Shown: positions 33,429-45,540 of the stretch, one piece after another | How positions within the stretch are numbered: position 1 is the stretch's first letter | How the letters are laid out: every line of letters starts with the position of its first letter | Assembly (NCBI RefSeq): GCF_023159225.1 | Contig: NC_063177.1 | Span: forward strand, 15,586,673-15,650,672 | Length of the DNA: 64,000 nucleotides | Direction: 5' to 3' | Source of the DNA: Perognathus longimembris pacificus | Taxonomy: Eukaryota; Chordata; Mammalia; Rodentia; Heteromyidae | Made by a program: the position numbers and the translations under genes | The notes under the pieces: generated by a model | What the model saw: only the letters and a program-made list of their open reading frames with translations | Databases searched by the model: none | What the model was told of the DNA's origin: nothing

Positions 33429-34107
33429 CATCCCCCCCCCCCGCCCCTCCCACACACACATGCACACAAAACCAACTAGAGACAAATACCTGAGCTAAGC
33501 CAGAATCAGGCCTATACCATCCCCCCTCCACTTCACCTGATGCGTCTACTCCTCCTTCATCCCACCCATGAGCGCAATAGGACAAGGGCAAATGGAAGGG
33601 CACCTATATGCCCCATCAGGGAGGAGAAACGAGCTGGTCATAGCCACCAGGGCTCTGAAGGCTCCTTTGGCATGCCTGACGGTGACAGTCCCTTCCCCAC
33701 AGTACAACCATGGAGACAAGCACGAGGGCTGAATGGAGAAGCAGGTCTCTCTGTCTTGAGCCAAAATTTCAAGGATTTAGAGGTAAGAAGAACCTTTCAG
33801 CATCTGGGCTCTTGAAGCATCTCCTCTCCTAGAAATATCTCTAGGAGTATGCCAGGGACTCTGGGGTCAAGACCACTTCTAGCCGAGGCAGGACACCTGA
33901 CACACGGCGCGGGCCACTTGCATTGAGTGCGTATGCCATCTTATTTATTGGACACCATGGGCCAAGGTCCCCAGCTTACAAGGTGGTCTAGGTTATAAAA
34001 CTATCTGAAGCTTGAAATGGCCATTGTTAATGCTAAAATACAAAAAAAGAAACCTGGGAACTCAAAGTGACTAATGTTTCATTCAATGTCTGAAAAATAG
34101 AGCGTTA

Positions 34108-34338
34108 GCCTGGTTCTCATGACTCACGCCTGTACTCCTAGCTACTCAGGAGGCTGAACTCTGAGGACTGAGGCTTGAAGCCAACCCTGGCAAGAAAGTC
34201 CAAGAAACTCTTGTCTCCAATTAACTACCAAAAATCCAGACATGGAAGTATGGCTCAAGTGATAGAGTGTTAGCTTTGAGCAAATAATCTAAGGAACAGC
34301 ACTCATGCCCCAAGTTCAAGCCCCAGTGTCCGTGTGTG
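34108..34338 (+). mobile_element. B1-type/Geo composite SINE
   Basis: GACTCACGCCTGTACTCCTA, then AGTATGGCTCAAGTGATAGA. Confidence 0.85.
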
Positions 34339-35140
34339 AGGACACATGCACACGCACACACACTCACACACATACTACAGAATTAAGTTCACTAGTCAAC
34401 CCTGATAGTTCTGCATAAATCACATTTCCTGCAAATCTGTAAGTGGCCCTGCTGATCTGCCAGTCCCCAGTCTGTTTTCCTATTCCCCTGCCTCACATTT
34501 ACCCCTCTCTCAACTACCCCATCTCGCTCCTCCTCCCCCCCCCCCCCGGTTTATTTTGTCCTTCATCCACCTTGCATCTTGATTCCCCTTTATCCTCCTT
34601 CACCTTGGCCGTCACCATCCATCAGGACTAAAACTAATATGCCAGGAATCTCCTGCCAGCCTGGACACGCAGCCCGGCTCTGCCCCTCCTTGTGAGGAAT
34701 CTTGGCAGCTGGCTCCAGCCAGGGCCAGTAGAGCCATGCCTTGCTCTCGATGGTCCATCCAGTGAGGCATGGCCCCCAACCTGCCCAGACCCAGGACCCC
34801 AGCATGTGTGGGATCATCACCAAGTCAGATGCTAGGAAGGAGCATCAGGTAGCTGTGAAGTTTTAGAGTCCAGGAGACTGGAATTCAGCCCTGTCTCCAG
34901 GGCAAATTATTTGGTCTCTGTGAATCTTCATTGCCTCATATGTAAACCTATCTCTCTAATTATAAAATTAAGCCTGAATTATTAGACCAAAATTATTATA
35001 CCCATATTAATAGCATTCTCTATTAAGGCAGTAAGGACAGTCAGAGGTTTAAGAGGGGGTATAATCTAGCCTACAGAACCTTGTTAATGTGTTGAATGCA
35101 ATGTTGTGCACTTCCAGGCACTGTTTCAAAAACAACTTGA

Positions 35141-35369
35141 CGTGTTGGTGCCTCATGCCAGTAGTCCTAGCTACTCTGAGTTCAAAGCCAGTCTGGGCAG
35201 ACAAATCTGAGACTTTTATTTCTAGTTAGCCAGCAAAAAAACCAAAAGTGGATATGTGGCTCAAGGGGTAGAGTGCCAGCCCTGAGCATAAAAGCTAAGT
35301 AAGAGTATGAGGCCTTTAGTTCAAAACTCAGTACTGGTGCGTACACACACACACACACACACACACACC
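35141..35369 (+). mobile_element. B1-type/Geo SINE with (CA)n tail
   Basis: GTGCCTCATGCCAGTAGTCC, ATATGTGGCTCAAGGGGTAG, then CA repeats from 35345. Confidence 0.8.
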
Positions 35370-36074
35370 TTTTGGTGGTAGATGTCCACTTTCTCATTCA
35401 TGAGTTATTAACAACTCTGTATAGCAATAACTCTGCAGCTTAGAGTTTCAAGAGACCTTACATAGCACTATATAGAGCTGGGATTTCATACCCAACCCAA
35501 TCCTACACATACTGTCTCCAAAGGGGATCTTCAGTCTAGTGATCAACCAGAAATCCTGGGTTTGAGAGACACACTACCTCCAAGACATAAGGGCTTGAAT
35601 GGTCCATGGCTTCTCAGCCAGTCTGTCCCTATGTGTGTTAGTGGAAACACAAGAAATAACCATGTAGCCAACTGCAAAGGGCTAATTACAGCCAGGCTGA
35701 AACACATGCTGGACACAAGTCCTGTGTGGACCAAGAAGTGCTCAGCCAGTGGTATTCCACCTTTGTCCGCCCCATATCAGTTCCATATCTGTCCAGGTCC
35801 AATTGAATACTACCAGGGTCAAGGATCTCACTACTTCCTATCAGCTCATTCTGGTTAAAAAATTCTTTCCTTTGAAATGCCCAAAGGCATTTGTCTGTGA
35901 CTCCATCCCACCAGACCAGCCAGAGCAATCATCACAGCACCCCCATAGCAACCACTGGAGCCCCGTCAGGCTGAGTGCTTGCTCCTGTCATCCTGCCCTG
36001 AGCTTCCCGGCCACAATTGCAGACAGGTAAAAGCTCTACAACTTTCTGTTTTGATTTTTGGTTTTGTTTCATTT

Positions 36075-36150
36075 GGCAATACTACAGTTTGAACCCCAGA
36101 ACTCCTGCTTGTAAGGCAAATACTCTACCACATGAGAACAATCCCATGCT
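36075..36150 (-). mobile_element. ID-like SINE fragment
   Basis: Reverse tRNA-like sequence: AGTTTGAACCCCAGAACTCC then ACTCTACCACATGAG. Confidence 0.5.
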
Positions 36151-36466
36151 TGATTCGCACTGGCTCCTCCCCACTACTAATTCTACCTGTCCCTGTTTAT
36201 CAGACTTCCGGGCCAGGAAGCGAGGCCTCAAGCCTTGGAAGGATGTGGGGGAGGCTGGACACAGTGTCGGCCACTCTGATCTTTCTCATTCCCGACATCT
36301 CTGCCATTTTGCAAACACCTGAAGCCTCCCTCCCCCCTCCAGCTGTCTTATCACCACCTGGAGCTGGCCCTGGGCTCTGGGCTTGGAGCCTCAGGGAGCA
36401 GAAGACTTCCTTCCTCCCCGCTCCTCATCCACCACAGCAATCCCCAGCTACCAGGGTTGTCCATAC

Positions 36467-36601
36467 CTTAAAAGACTCCAGGAATCCCCCATGGCCCCCA
36501 TTCTCAAACTTGTCCTCCTCGGGGCCCAGTCCCAACATGGCCTGTGTGTGTACATGGAGCTCATCGTGGAGGTTGTCCAGGAGGGCAGCTCTGGTCCGGT
36601 C
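36467..36601 (-). CDS. RAP1GAP2: RAP1GAP2 exon, [16 protein letters not shown] segment
   Basis: A 135-base exon (45 codons) encoding [20 protein letters not shown], then a [13 protein letters not shown] stretch, ending FLESFK. It follows the catalytic domain and starts the C-terminal tail. The acceptor ends CCTCTAG and the donor is GTATGG, a non-optimal but usable site. Both ends are phase 0. Confidence 0.93.
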
Positions 36602-37332
36602 CTAGAGGGGACAAAAGCACAGGTGGAGGAGCTGGCACTGACATGGAGCCCCTTCCTTAAAAGGTTCCCTACTCAAGCTGGGGGCTACTAGTCTGCTACA
36701 GTGTGGACTCACAGCCAGGCTGGTCTTCAAATATACCAGTACTTCCGTTCACACAGAGATGGTCTTCTGCCCTTCCCCTCAGCCCTCCCTCCTCTCCCAT
36801 GGCTCTCCCCTGGTGACTGACACCCTGCACAGATCACTACCAAGTTCCACTTCCAGCTACCTTTGTCGGAGGCTCTTCTCCAGCCACCCATCATGCATGC
36901 GTACACGCAGCCTCCGGGGGGTGCCATTCCCACAGACATCAACCGGCCTCAGCAGGCACCCAGAGCAGCAAGTCCTACCAGCAGGCCCCTGAGCCCAACC
37001 CCGGGCCTAATTAGGAGCTGCCTCCAATTCTACCTCCCCCTACTCCTACTTGCAGGAGTCTGTCAGGTCTTCCTAGGCCTAGCCCTAAATCATTCCCTCC
37101 TGTGAGGTGTCCGCCTTCAAGTTCTCTCCTGGTTGCCTATGAATCATGTTGAACTGGCCATCCTTCCTGTCCCTCCTCCCCTCCAACCTGTCCTCGCCAC
37201 TGGCCGGCCAGCAATCCCTCCACCAAGAAAGTCAAACATGTCACTCTCCTGCCTAGCAACTTCACAGTGCCCCTCACCTCTAGCTCACAGCCTTTCATCT
37301 TATTTTTATCTTGTTTGTTTTTGCTTTGTTTG

Positions 37333-37766
37333 TGCTGGTCCTGGGGCTTGCCCTCAGAGTCTAAGCGCTGTCCATTAGCTTTTTTTTTTTTTTTTTTTTG
37401 GCCAGTCCTGGGCCTTGGACTCAGGGCCTGAGCACTGTCCCTGGCTTCTTCCCGCTCAAGGCTAGCACTCTGCCACTTGAGCCACAGCGCCACTTCTGGC
37501 CATTTTCTGTATATGTGGTGCTGGGGAATTGAACCTAGGGCCTCATGTATCCGAGGCAGGCACTCTTGCCACTAGGCTATATCCCCAGCCCCTGTCCATT
37601 AGCTTTTATGCTCAAGCCTGGCACTCCTTCATTTGAGACTTTCAGCTTTTTGCAGGTCAGAGATAATTCTTCCCAACATTCCTGCCCCAGGCTGGTTTCG
37701 AACCACGATCATCATATCTCAGCCTCCTGAGTAGCTAAGATTACAGGGGTGAGCCACTGGCGTCCC
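37333..37766 (-). mobile_element. B1-type/Geo SINE split by a younger SINE
   Basis: The outer reverse element reads GTGCTGGTCCTGGGGCTTGC up to the insertion at 37384, then resumes at 37592 and ends GAGCCACTGGCGTCCCG. Confidence 0.9.
37384..37591 (-). mobile_element. Young ID/Geo dimeric SINE (nested)
   Basis: Complete element flanked by the perfect 16-base repeat CTGTCCATTAGCTTTT (37368-37383, 37592-37607). Confidence 0.95.
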
Positions 37767-37899
37767 GCCCACCGCCCTTCTCATCGGCCATAGAGGCTCA
37801 ACATCCCAGCCCTGAGAAGCCTCCATCAGCATACCAGACTGAGGGAAGTCCCTCACTGAGTCACTCTTTGCTGTTCTGCCTGGTCACTGCTCATGCTAG

Positions 37900-38235
37900 T
37901 CTCTGTGCCAGCAATAACCCACCACTGTTTCCTCCTGCCCCAAACTCCACCAGGCATCAAGATTCAGTAGCTCAAGAGCCACCTCCTTCAAGAAGCCTTC
38001 CCTGAAGATACCTCTAGTGTTCACTCCCCTGCCCCACCCAGCCCCCAAAAGAAGCAGTCTTTATCCTCTGAGCAATGGCGTCTCCATCATGACCCAGAGC
38101 TGGCACACCAGATCAAAATGGCTCCTCCCACCATCCGGGAGCCCAGAAAGGCAGAAACAATGTCTCATTTATCCCTGTGTTTCCAGGTAACATGGTAGGT
38201 GCTCAATCCATCCATGACAGATTCACTAGACTAGG
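37900..38235 (+). repeat. L2/MIR-type remnant
   Basis: CCACCTCCTTCAAGAAGCCT and TTCCCTGAAG, then a tail with GTAGGTGCTCAATCC, recall the 3' part of the L2 family. Confidence 0.45.
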
Positions 38236-38372
38236 GGAGAGAGGCGGAGGGTTTTGGGGGGGAGGGGGAGGGGAGTTGCTCCTCAACTTAACAAGCCCCT
38301 AAGATGTAACACACAGTGAGGGAAGTTGAACAAGGGCAGGCTGAGAGGAAGACTTCAGACCTACGTTCTCAC

Positions 38373-38459
38373 CTCCAGCTTGGCAAACTTGTCCGACTTG
38401 CAACAGGCATTCTCTGCATTGGTAAGTTTGGTAAGTAGAAACTCCCGGAACTCCGGGCC
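38373..38459 (-). CDS. RAP1GAP2: RAP1GAP2 exon, [20 protein letters not shown] segment
   Basis: An 87-base exon (29 codons) encoding [20 protein letters not shown] then KSDKFAKLE, the C-terminal helix of the RapGAP domain. The acceptor is TGTTCCAG and the donor is GTGAGA. A young SINE sits only about 85 bases upstream of the acceptor in transcript direction (38545-38746), yet the splice site is unaffected. Confidence 0.94.
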
Positions 38460-38544
38460 CTGGAACAGACAAGATGGCTCAGAATTGGCCCATCTCCAGC
38501 CACTGCTGAAAGAGTTCCAGGACACCACCTGAGAGGTCCCTTCT

Positions 38545-38746
38545 TTTTTTTTTTTGGCCAGTCCTGGGCCTTGGACTCAGGGCCTGAGCACTGTCCCTGG
38601 CTTCTTCCCGCTCAAGGCTAGCACTCTGCCACTTGAGCCACAGCGCCGCTTCTGGCCGTTTTCTGTATATGTGGTGCTGGGGAATCGAACCTAGGGCCTC
38701 GTGTATCCGAGGCAGGCACTCTTGCCACTAGGCTATATCCCCAGCC
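38545..38746 (-). mobile_element. Young ID/Geo dimeric SINE near an exon
   Basis: Complete element with a perfect 16-base TSD, CTGAGAGGTCCCTTCT (38529-38544, 38747-38762). It lies about 85 bases upstream of the acceptor of the 38373-38459 exon in transcript direction. Confidence 0.96.
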
Positions 38747-39047
38747 CTGAGAGGTCCCTTCTGACAGCTCGTCCTTCCTAGCCCAGACAAGCCCCATCTC
38801 CTCCCCTGCCTATGGAAAGCAGCTTCCAGTCCTGGGGAGTCCTCTCTCCTCGTGGCACCACCGTAACTGGAGGCAATCCTTGCCCATGGGTACTGGGATC
38901 AGAGCATGGTTTTAAAAAATAGTAAGTAAATAAGGAAATTCTCCCCCCTTCTCCTGCCTCGACCTGCAGAGGGATGTCCCCGGCCCAGATTCTGCCCCAT
39001 TCCATCCCACTCTGGTTCACATATGAGACAAGAGAAGAGTTCCTTAC

Positions 39048-39119
39048 CTTCTGGAAAATAGGAGGGCTAGGCAGCGGAGGGCCAAAAGCAGGTACATCTT
39101 CCCGAGCAGTGACAGAGAC
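39048..39119 (-). CDS. RAP1GAP2: RAP1GAP2 exon, [17 protein letters not shown] segment
   Basis: A 72-base exon (24 codons) encoding [20 protein letters not shown] then IFQK, the end of the RapGAP domain with its conserved FGPPLP motif. The acceptor is CTTCCAG and the donor is GTAAGG. Both borders are phase 0. Confidence 0.94.
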
Positions 39120-39419
39120 CTGGAAGGAAAAGTCACATGTAGGCAACGAGAGCCTCTCCAGAGCCACGCTTCTTACAGCCCATCGATTCATGCTCTCCTC
39201 CCTCCAAGCTCCAGATCAATGTCCCTGTGACCACTGCCAACACAGGCGGTAGGCCACTGTCCCACCAGTGGGCTGCCTGGTGTGGAGCCGTCACGTCCTC
39301 TCCTTTGCCTTCCTGGGGGAACAGAAGTAAGTTTGGCGAGATGACCAGGCGGGGTGGAGGAGCAGTGGGGCCCAGATTATAACACAGTGCTTGTCCTGTC
39401 TCATTACGATTTTGCCATT

Positions 39420-39530
39420 AATCTCACAGAGATGGCACAAGGAGAAATGCCCCTGTTTTACAGATGAGTAAACACGTCTGGGGACATGGAATGAGGCCCC
39501 CCGCCCCCGAAGTCACACAGAGAGGAATAG
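39420..39530 (-). repeat. MIR fragment
   Basis: CCCCTGTTTTACAGATGAGT and GAAGTCACACAGAGAGG match the MIR core. Confidence 0.55.
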
Positions 39531-41068
39531 AGAAACCAGACCTCTCCCACCCTGCTCTGGGCTTCTTGCAAGCTGGCCATACATCAACCTCACCTCAGGC
39601 ATTTGAAAGGAAATGTTTGCTGTATTTCCCGAGGGCTTTGGTGCTGCCAGTGAAGCGGGCTCTGGGACTATACATGGGCTTGGTCAGTCCAGTTGAGACT
39701 CAAGCTAACACAGCTCCAGAGCTCTGGCATGGAATTGAGGGTAGGGGACATCTTGGCCAATCTGAGAGGCCTGAAACATAACTGGAGGCATCCAAGCACT
39801 CAATCTGGAGGTCACCCCGGCTCAGAGCAGGCCCTGATCCTCATCTCCTGTCTGCAGAGGTGCCCTGGTTTCACCTGTGCAGTCCACTAGGCTGCAGAGC
39901 TGCCAGGAGGCTGCCCTGTCCCTTCCCCGGGCAGCAGCTGACGTGAGTGCCCTGGCACGCTGCCAGTCTCCCTGGCCTGTGAAGTAGGCCAGATGCGAGA
40001 GGCTGCCAGACCGGGAGAGCAGGCATCCTGGGGCCCAGCCAAGGCAAGACCCTGCCAAGGGCAGAGAGAAGGAAGTAGAAGAGCGGTCAATGCAGGCTTT
40101 CTCTCCCCAAGCTCAGAGCTCTCTACTCCACCCAAATTGGCCCAAATTTCCATAGCTGGGGTCAGGAGGTGGAGCGGTCACTGCTGCCATTGCTGGCTAA
40201 GCTTCAACACAACCTCCACCACACTGGTAGCCTGAGTCAAGAAATGTCACACACACAGAGCCAGAGCTTGCGGTGGGAAGAGGAAGGGAGGGGGTACTGC
40301 GAGGGTGCCCACTGCCGGCATCTGGGGTGCCTGGGATAAAAGACAGGGGGCAGGCCCAGCTGTGTCTCCCCCATCCTCTTTCTCCTCCTATGGCTGACAG
40401 GGTGAATGGCTTCAGATACACCAAGTGTCCCACAGGAGCACAGGGCAGGGGCAGGGTCCTTCCTCTGAACCCATCCCAACGAGGCAGCCTGCTCCTCTCC
40501 AGACAACAGTTTGGGTTAGCTTCTGAAAGCAGAAGTTCCCTGAGCATGGTCCCACCTTCCTGTTTCTAAATCCAGTGAGCTCAGAGAGGATGATGTTGCC
40601 AGCAGGGGCTGTGAGAAGTGTAGGGGCCATGTGGTGCAGGAAGGGGCGGTCTGGAGACCAGAAGCCTGCCCTAGTCCCCAAGCCCTCCCCAAGCCCAGGT
40701 AAGCCTGCTGCCTGCGAGGACCATGGATAGTGTGTTGGTGAGAGAGAGGCTTTCCCTAGTGATCTGCTCCAAAACAGACAGCAGACACCTCAGGGGAACC
40801 TCAGGAGTGGGAATAAGAGGAATTCTAATGGTGGCTGAGCTCCGGCATCAGGCCAATCTGGGGAGAGGAAACTAAATGTCCACCTGGAAAATAACTCAGC
40901 ATCGTATTTCTCACATACCTGGATTTAGAGGGTCAGTTTCCCTCCTGCTCCAATGACTCCTGGGCAGGAATTCCAGTTCCCTGGTCCTGTGGCCTCAGCT
41001 CTCTGTGACCTAAGTCATCAGACTCAGCCTTCTCTCCATGCCCTCAGGCTCGTTCTAGAAGACTTCTA

Positions 41069-41305
41069 GCCGGGCACCAGTGGCTCAGGCCTATTATCCT
41101 AACTACTCAGGAGGCTGAGTTCTGAGGACTGTGGTTCGAGGCTAACCCTGACAGGAAAGTCTGTGAGACTTAACTTCAGTTAACCACCTAAAAAGCTGGA
41201 AGTGGAACAGTGACTCAAGTGGTAGGCCACTGGCCTTGAGCAAAAGAAAAGCTAAGAGATAGCACCCAGGCTGTCAAGTTCAAGCTCCAGCATTGGTAAC
41301 CAAGG
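41069..41305 (+). mobile_element. B1-type/Geo composite SINE
   Basis: GGCTCAGGCCTATTATCCTA, then GAACAGTGACTCAAGTGGTA. Confidence 0.85.
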
Positions 41306-41569
41306 AAAAAAAGAAAAGAACCAACACCTTTCTAAATGCAGGGCTTGGCACCTAACCCCGGAAAGGGATAAAAGTCATAATCTGCTGTGGTTGTGTGGCT
41401 TTGGTTTTTATTTATTTATTTATTTTAGCTTTGCAGGCTGATCTGCGCCTAGAAATAAGAACCTGAAATACAGAGTTCCCTCAAAATACTTCAGCAGCCA
41501 CCACACACATCCGGTCTCTGCCTCAACTTCTCCATCCTCTCCCACAGGGCTGGACGGAGTCCATAGGTC

Positions 41570-41690
41570 GTGCAGTCCAACTTCCTCATGTCACACAGAC
41601 AGACACAGAGGCCCAGAGAGGGGATGAACTGGCCTAAGGTCACACAGCATCCAGAAGCAGGGTCAGGACATGAGCACCAGGCTGCCATGC
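41570..41690 (-). repeat. MIR fragment
   Basis: GAGGCCCAGAGAGGGGATGA and CTAAGGTCACACAGCATCC are typical of MIR in reverse. Confidence 0.65.
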
Positions 41691-42191
41691 AGGGTCTGGA
41701 TCTGAGAACTGTCCTTTCACCTAGTTTTATTTCAGGGAAGTTTCTCTTAGGTTCGTCTACCTCTATAGGTAGTTAAACAAACACAACTATAATCCCAGCA
41801 CCTACAGAGAGACTGCCTTTAAAAAAATGTTTTAAAGAAAAAGGAGGAAGGAAAAGAAGACAGAACCAGTTGGCTCTTTGAGCTACCCAGTGACTGAACT
41901 ATGTGCACCGGCTCCCCGGTGCCTCACTATCCCAGGTGAGCAAGGCAGATCCTCACTCCCTCCCCAGTGGGTAGCCTGGCACGCAGTAGGCACTGAGTCG
42001 GGGAACTCACTTCCACCAACACATTCTCCACACAGCTGGTTAACTCAGCCAAGGCCAGAAAACACAAAGGCATGCGTGGAATGGAATCAGCTGACCTCGC
42101 AGGAGAGATTCGATTTGTGTTGTGGGTTTGTTTTGTGTTCTGTTGCCTTTCAGTTTTTAGTCTCAAATGTGATTTTAAACGTTGATGTGAA

Positions 42192-42384
42192 GATGGGCAC
42201 CAGTGGCTTGTGCCCTATAATCCTAGCTACTCAGGAGGCTAAGATCTGAGGAGGGAGCTTCAAAACCAGCCCAGACAGAAAGTCTGTGAGACTCTTGTCT
42301 CCCATTAACATGAAAAAAGCCAGGAGTAGAGGTTTGGCTCAAGTGAAAGACAGTGCCAGGCTCTGAGTTCAAGCCCCAGTACTG

Positions 42385-42429
<45 letters not shown>
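42192..42429 (+). mobile_element. B1-type/Geo SINE with (CA)n tail
   Basis: GGCTTGTGCCCTATAATCCT, GAGGTTTGGCTCAAGTGAAA, then about 42 bases of CA. Confidence 0.85.
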
Positions 42430-42430
<1 letters not shown>

Positions 42431-42936
42431 GCTGGTGTGAATTTTGGATTTAATACATATGGGTCTGTGCTAATGTCATAGTAACCTAACTCCATGTCCT
42501 AAAACCCATTATGAAGATGGCCATGAATTGCTGTGGTGTGGTAAGGACCTTGGAACCAACAGGGCTCAAGTCAGAACATGGGGTGCATTGCCAGGCCTCA
42601 GTGTCTCCCGTCTCCCACAGGATGGTGGCTCCCTCTCCTCTTCCACCTCCTTTTTCCTTTCCTGCTCATCCTCTCTGCTTCTCCTCTTTCTCCCCTCCCG
42701 CTCCACCTTCATCTAGCACATGGGCATCGCCAGCTTCCAAACACAGAGCTCAGAGTGTCTGGACTCTCAGGTTAGATGTCCTGGAGCCTGGAGAAAGCAA
42801 GGTGGATGAAACGACCTTGGAAGATGCCTTCCACTTAGTACCCAGAAACCTGGTAACCATGGCAACTCCAACATGGAGGAGCACTAGTGTTCTGGCGGGT
42901 GGACTCACAGCTTCCTCCAATAGGCTCCGTTCTTAC

Positions 42937-43092
42937 CTTGTAGGATGGGCTCTCTGTGCCCGGGCTCTCAGCCTGCACAACAATGTAGGCATGTAGGAAG
43001 TTGGAGGCAATCATATCGGGAACAAATGGTGTGTTTTCTTCTTGGAAGATGATGGCCACAATGTCATTCCCAATGTGCCTCTTCCTCTGGAG
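42937..43092 (-). CDS. RAP1GAP2: RAP1GAP2 exon carrying the catalytic Asn thumb
   Basis: This 156-base exon (52 codons) starts [20 protein letters not shown] and ends SPSYK. The Asn of the HIGNDIVA motif corresponds to the asparagine thumb (Asn290 in Rap1GAP). It supplies the catalytic carboxamide for GTP hydrolysis on Rap1, which lacks the usual Gln61. It is intact here, so the encoded GAP should be active. The acceptor ends TTTAG and the donor is GTAAGA. Downstream the domain continues with [20 protein letters not shown]. Confidence 0.95.
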
Positions 43093-44267
43093 CTAAACAA
43101 AAAGCGTCTCCTTGTTACAAAGCCACTTTCATACATCCTGAGAGCAGACAAGAGCAGTATGGGAGTGTCTTCATTGTATTATTACATAATCTCTGAATTC
43201 TCCAAAGAACAGCTTCTTCCGGTCCTCAGAAAACCAAGAAGAAGAAAGAGAAGCCGAGGTAGAGACTCGGGTTATTAAGTAACAGTGAGCATGTTACTGA
43301 GCTCAACAGCATGCAGAGCCCTGACTCGAAACCCCAGGGAGAATCGTGCAAAGGTGAGGCTGGGCCTTGCCCGGGGAAAGCCTGTAACTGATCCGGGAGA
43401 AACTCACACACTGGAGAAGCCTCCCAAGAACACTCCTGAAGCTGCCTGCCATCACTAATTCAGCAGCTGCACACAACATGCCTGGCAGCACCGAGGACAG
43501 AACAGTGTGAAGCCAGAGGGCCTGAAAGCAACCTGAGAGGGCTTCCCGGACGAGGAGGAAGTAGAGCAGGGTCTTGATGAACATATCGATGAGCTGGGGT
43601 GGGGGAGGGACTTTTATGAAGTACCTACTGCACACAGGCCCTATGCTCAATCCTTTTAGCATTTACTGACCACCTTCTGTATACCGAGCACCAGGCTGCA
43701 TGCTTTCCCTCAAGTTGTCTTGCTGTGTCTTCTGAAGAGAAAACTAGTCTCTATTCAGCCCTGCCAGGGGCTTCCTGCCAAGGCACACAGTCCCAAGTAG
43801 CCCACACTGGGCCTCAATGGCCCCAGCCTGGACAGCAGGTGACAGGGGCCGTGAGGGAGCACAGACCAAAGGTGAGACCGTGAGAGAAAACTCAATCTGG
43901 CTTTATGAAAGAATCCTGCGTCCATTTGTTTTCTGGAACATTCCGTCATTGTCATTATTTGAATATCAAATGGTAATTTCGTTTGCCAATTTCCTTTTTC
44001 CTAAGGAGCCAGGCATGATGCTTACCATTTTACATCACTGCTCCCTGCCCAGCTCCCTGCTCAGAAACAAACCGGTCTGAGTTTGGACGAAGGCCCATCT
44101 GCCCCTCTTGTTTTCCCAGAGATGGCAAAGGGGCAAAGAGTGAGGTGGGATGACCTGTGTCCGGGTCGGCTGCCAGGGCTGGCAGCTGCTCAGAAGAGTC
44201 AGAGAACTCCCTGTCGATTTGTGGTTGTCACAATAACATGGGGGCAGATAATTGTTGGCGCTTTGTT

Positions 44268-44690
44268 TTTTCAGGGTTTTTTTTTATTTTTGAGGTGATG
44301 TTCAGAGGGGTTACAGTGTACATTTCTTATCAAACTTGTTACCTCCTCCCTCATTTTTCCCCTGCCTTCCCTCTTCCCTAGTCCCCTCCTCCCCCCTCCC
44401 CGTGTACAGTTGGTTTACAGCATATTGTCTTGTTGCATATTGCTTTTGCATTGATTCACCTTTTACCCTTTGCCTCTCCATTTTGATGCTCCCCTTCCCT
44501 TCCCTAGTTCAGATAAATGTATATACAATACCCAGGGTACCAGTGACAACAGGGGTAAAACCATAGGGAAGAAAAACAAAAGAAAAAGACATAGTTTCAC
44601 ATGGTACATTGAAAATAACAGCAATGATAAACCACTTATTTCAATAACTTGGAGTTCATTTCATTTAGCATCATCTCATGTAATCATATG
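44268..44690 (-). mobile_element. Retroelement 3' end, probably L1 3' UTR (reverse)
   Basis: A T-rich start (44275-44298) like a reversed A tail is followed by GGTTACAGTGTACATTTC and long pyrimidine-rich blocks. It looks like a reversed L1 3' UTR, but not like the 3' UTR of the full-length L1 in this window. Confidence 0.45.
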
Positions 44691-44697
44691 TACATTG

Positions 44698-44925
44698 CCT
44701 GTACTGGGGCTTGAACTCATAGCCTCACTCTCTCCCTTAGCTTTCTCACTCAAGGCTGGCACACTCTATCACTTGAGCTACAGCTCTACTTCTGGCTTTT
44801 TGCTAATTAACTGAAGATAAGAGTCTCTTGGATTTGTTTGATTTGTTTGCTGGGACTGGCTTCAAACCTCAGTCCTCAGATCTTAGCCACTAGAGCAGCT
44901 AGGATTATAGGCGTGAGCCACTGGG
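44698..44925 (-). mobile_element. B1-type/Geo composite SINE
   Basis: TGTACTGGGGCTTGAACTCA to GGATTATAGGCGTGAGCC. Confidence 0.85.
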
Positions 44926-45410
44926 AGAGAAGCAGGCAAATGCCTGGGGTGCAGGTCTCATGCCTGTCCCCAAGTGAGGGACAGGCTCAGTCTCCAAGCT
45001 CTGGAGGCTATGAGGTGGGAGACCAGATAAGCAGTCGGGCAAGGGGTCCTCATGCAGCCACAGCTTCATGTTCTGGGACAAGAAGAAGGCCAGAAGCCTA
45101 GTGTCCTGGCCAGGTATGTAGGAAGTGGTATGTAGGAAGCAGCCACATGTTGGACAGGAACATGTGGATGCACATCTGTCCTGTGACAACTCCACTACGT
45201 GCCCCTCACCACCACCTGTGCTGTATGTACACTCTCCTTCCAGCCCCTTGTTGCCTGGGAAACTTCAAGGTCTTCCTTCTTCCCTGTGCCAGGGCTAGAA
45301 CCTGGCCTCCTGCACAGAACAAACACTCTGCCACCAAGAGCTATGCCTGGCCTCCAGGGAGGCTGCTGTTTCCCACTGGTCAGATCCCAAAGCCTCCCTC
45401 AGCCAGGTAC

Positions 45411-45540
45411 CTGCTGGGCATCTCCCTCAGTGAATGGCAGCTTTGTGGACACGTGAAACATGATCTCGCGGTCCCGGAAGGTCGTGTACACTGACTCCGC
45501 CCCTGTCTGTCCGTGGGTCACATCCAGGCCTCCTCGGAAA
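45411..45540 (-). CDS. RAP1GAP2: RAP1GAP2 exon, [13 protein letters not shown] segment
   Basis: This 130-base exon completes the split Gly codon and encodes 43 further residues, including [20 protein letters not shown] and [16 protein letters not shown]. It is a conserved part of the RapGAP catalytic domain. The acceptor reads TTACTGGCAG and the donor GTACCT. It ends with GDAQQ in phase 0. A remembered human sequence has Val for Ala before ESVY. Confidence 0.95.
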
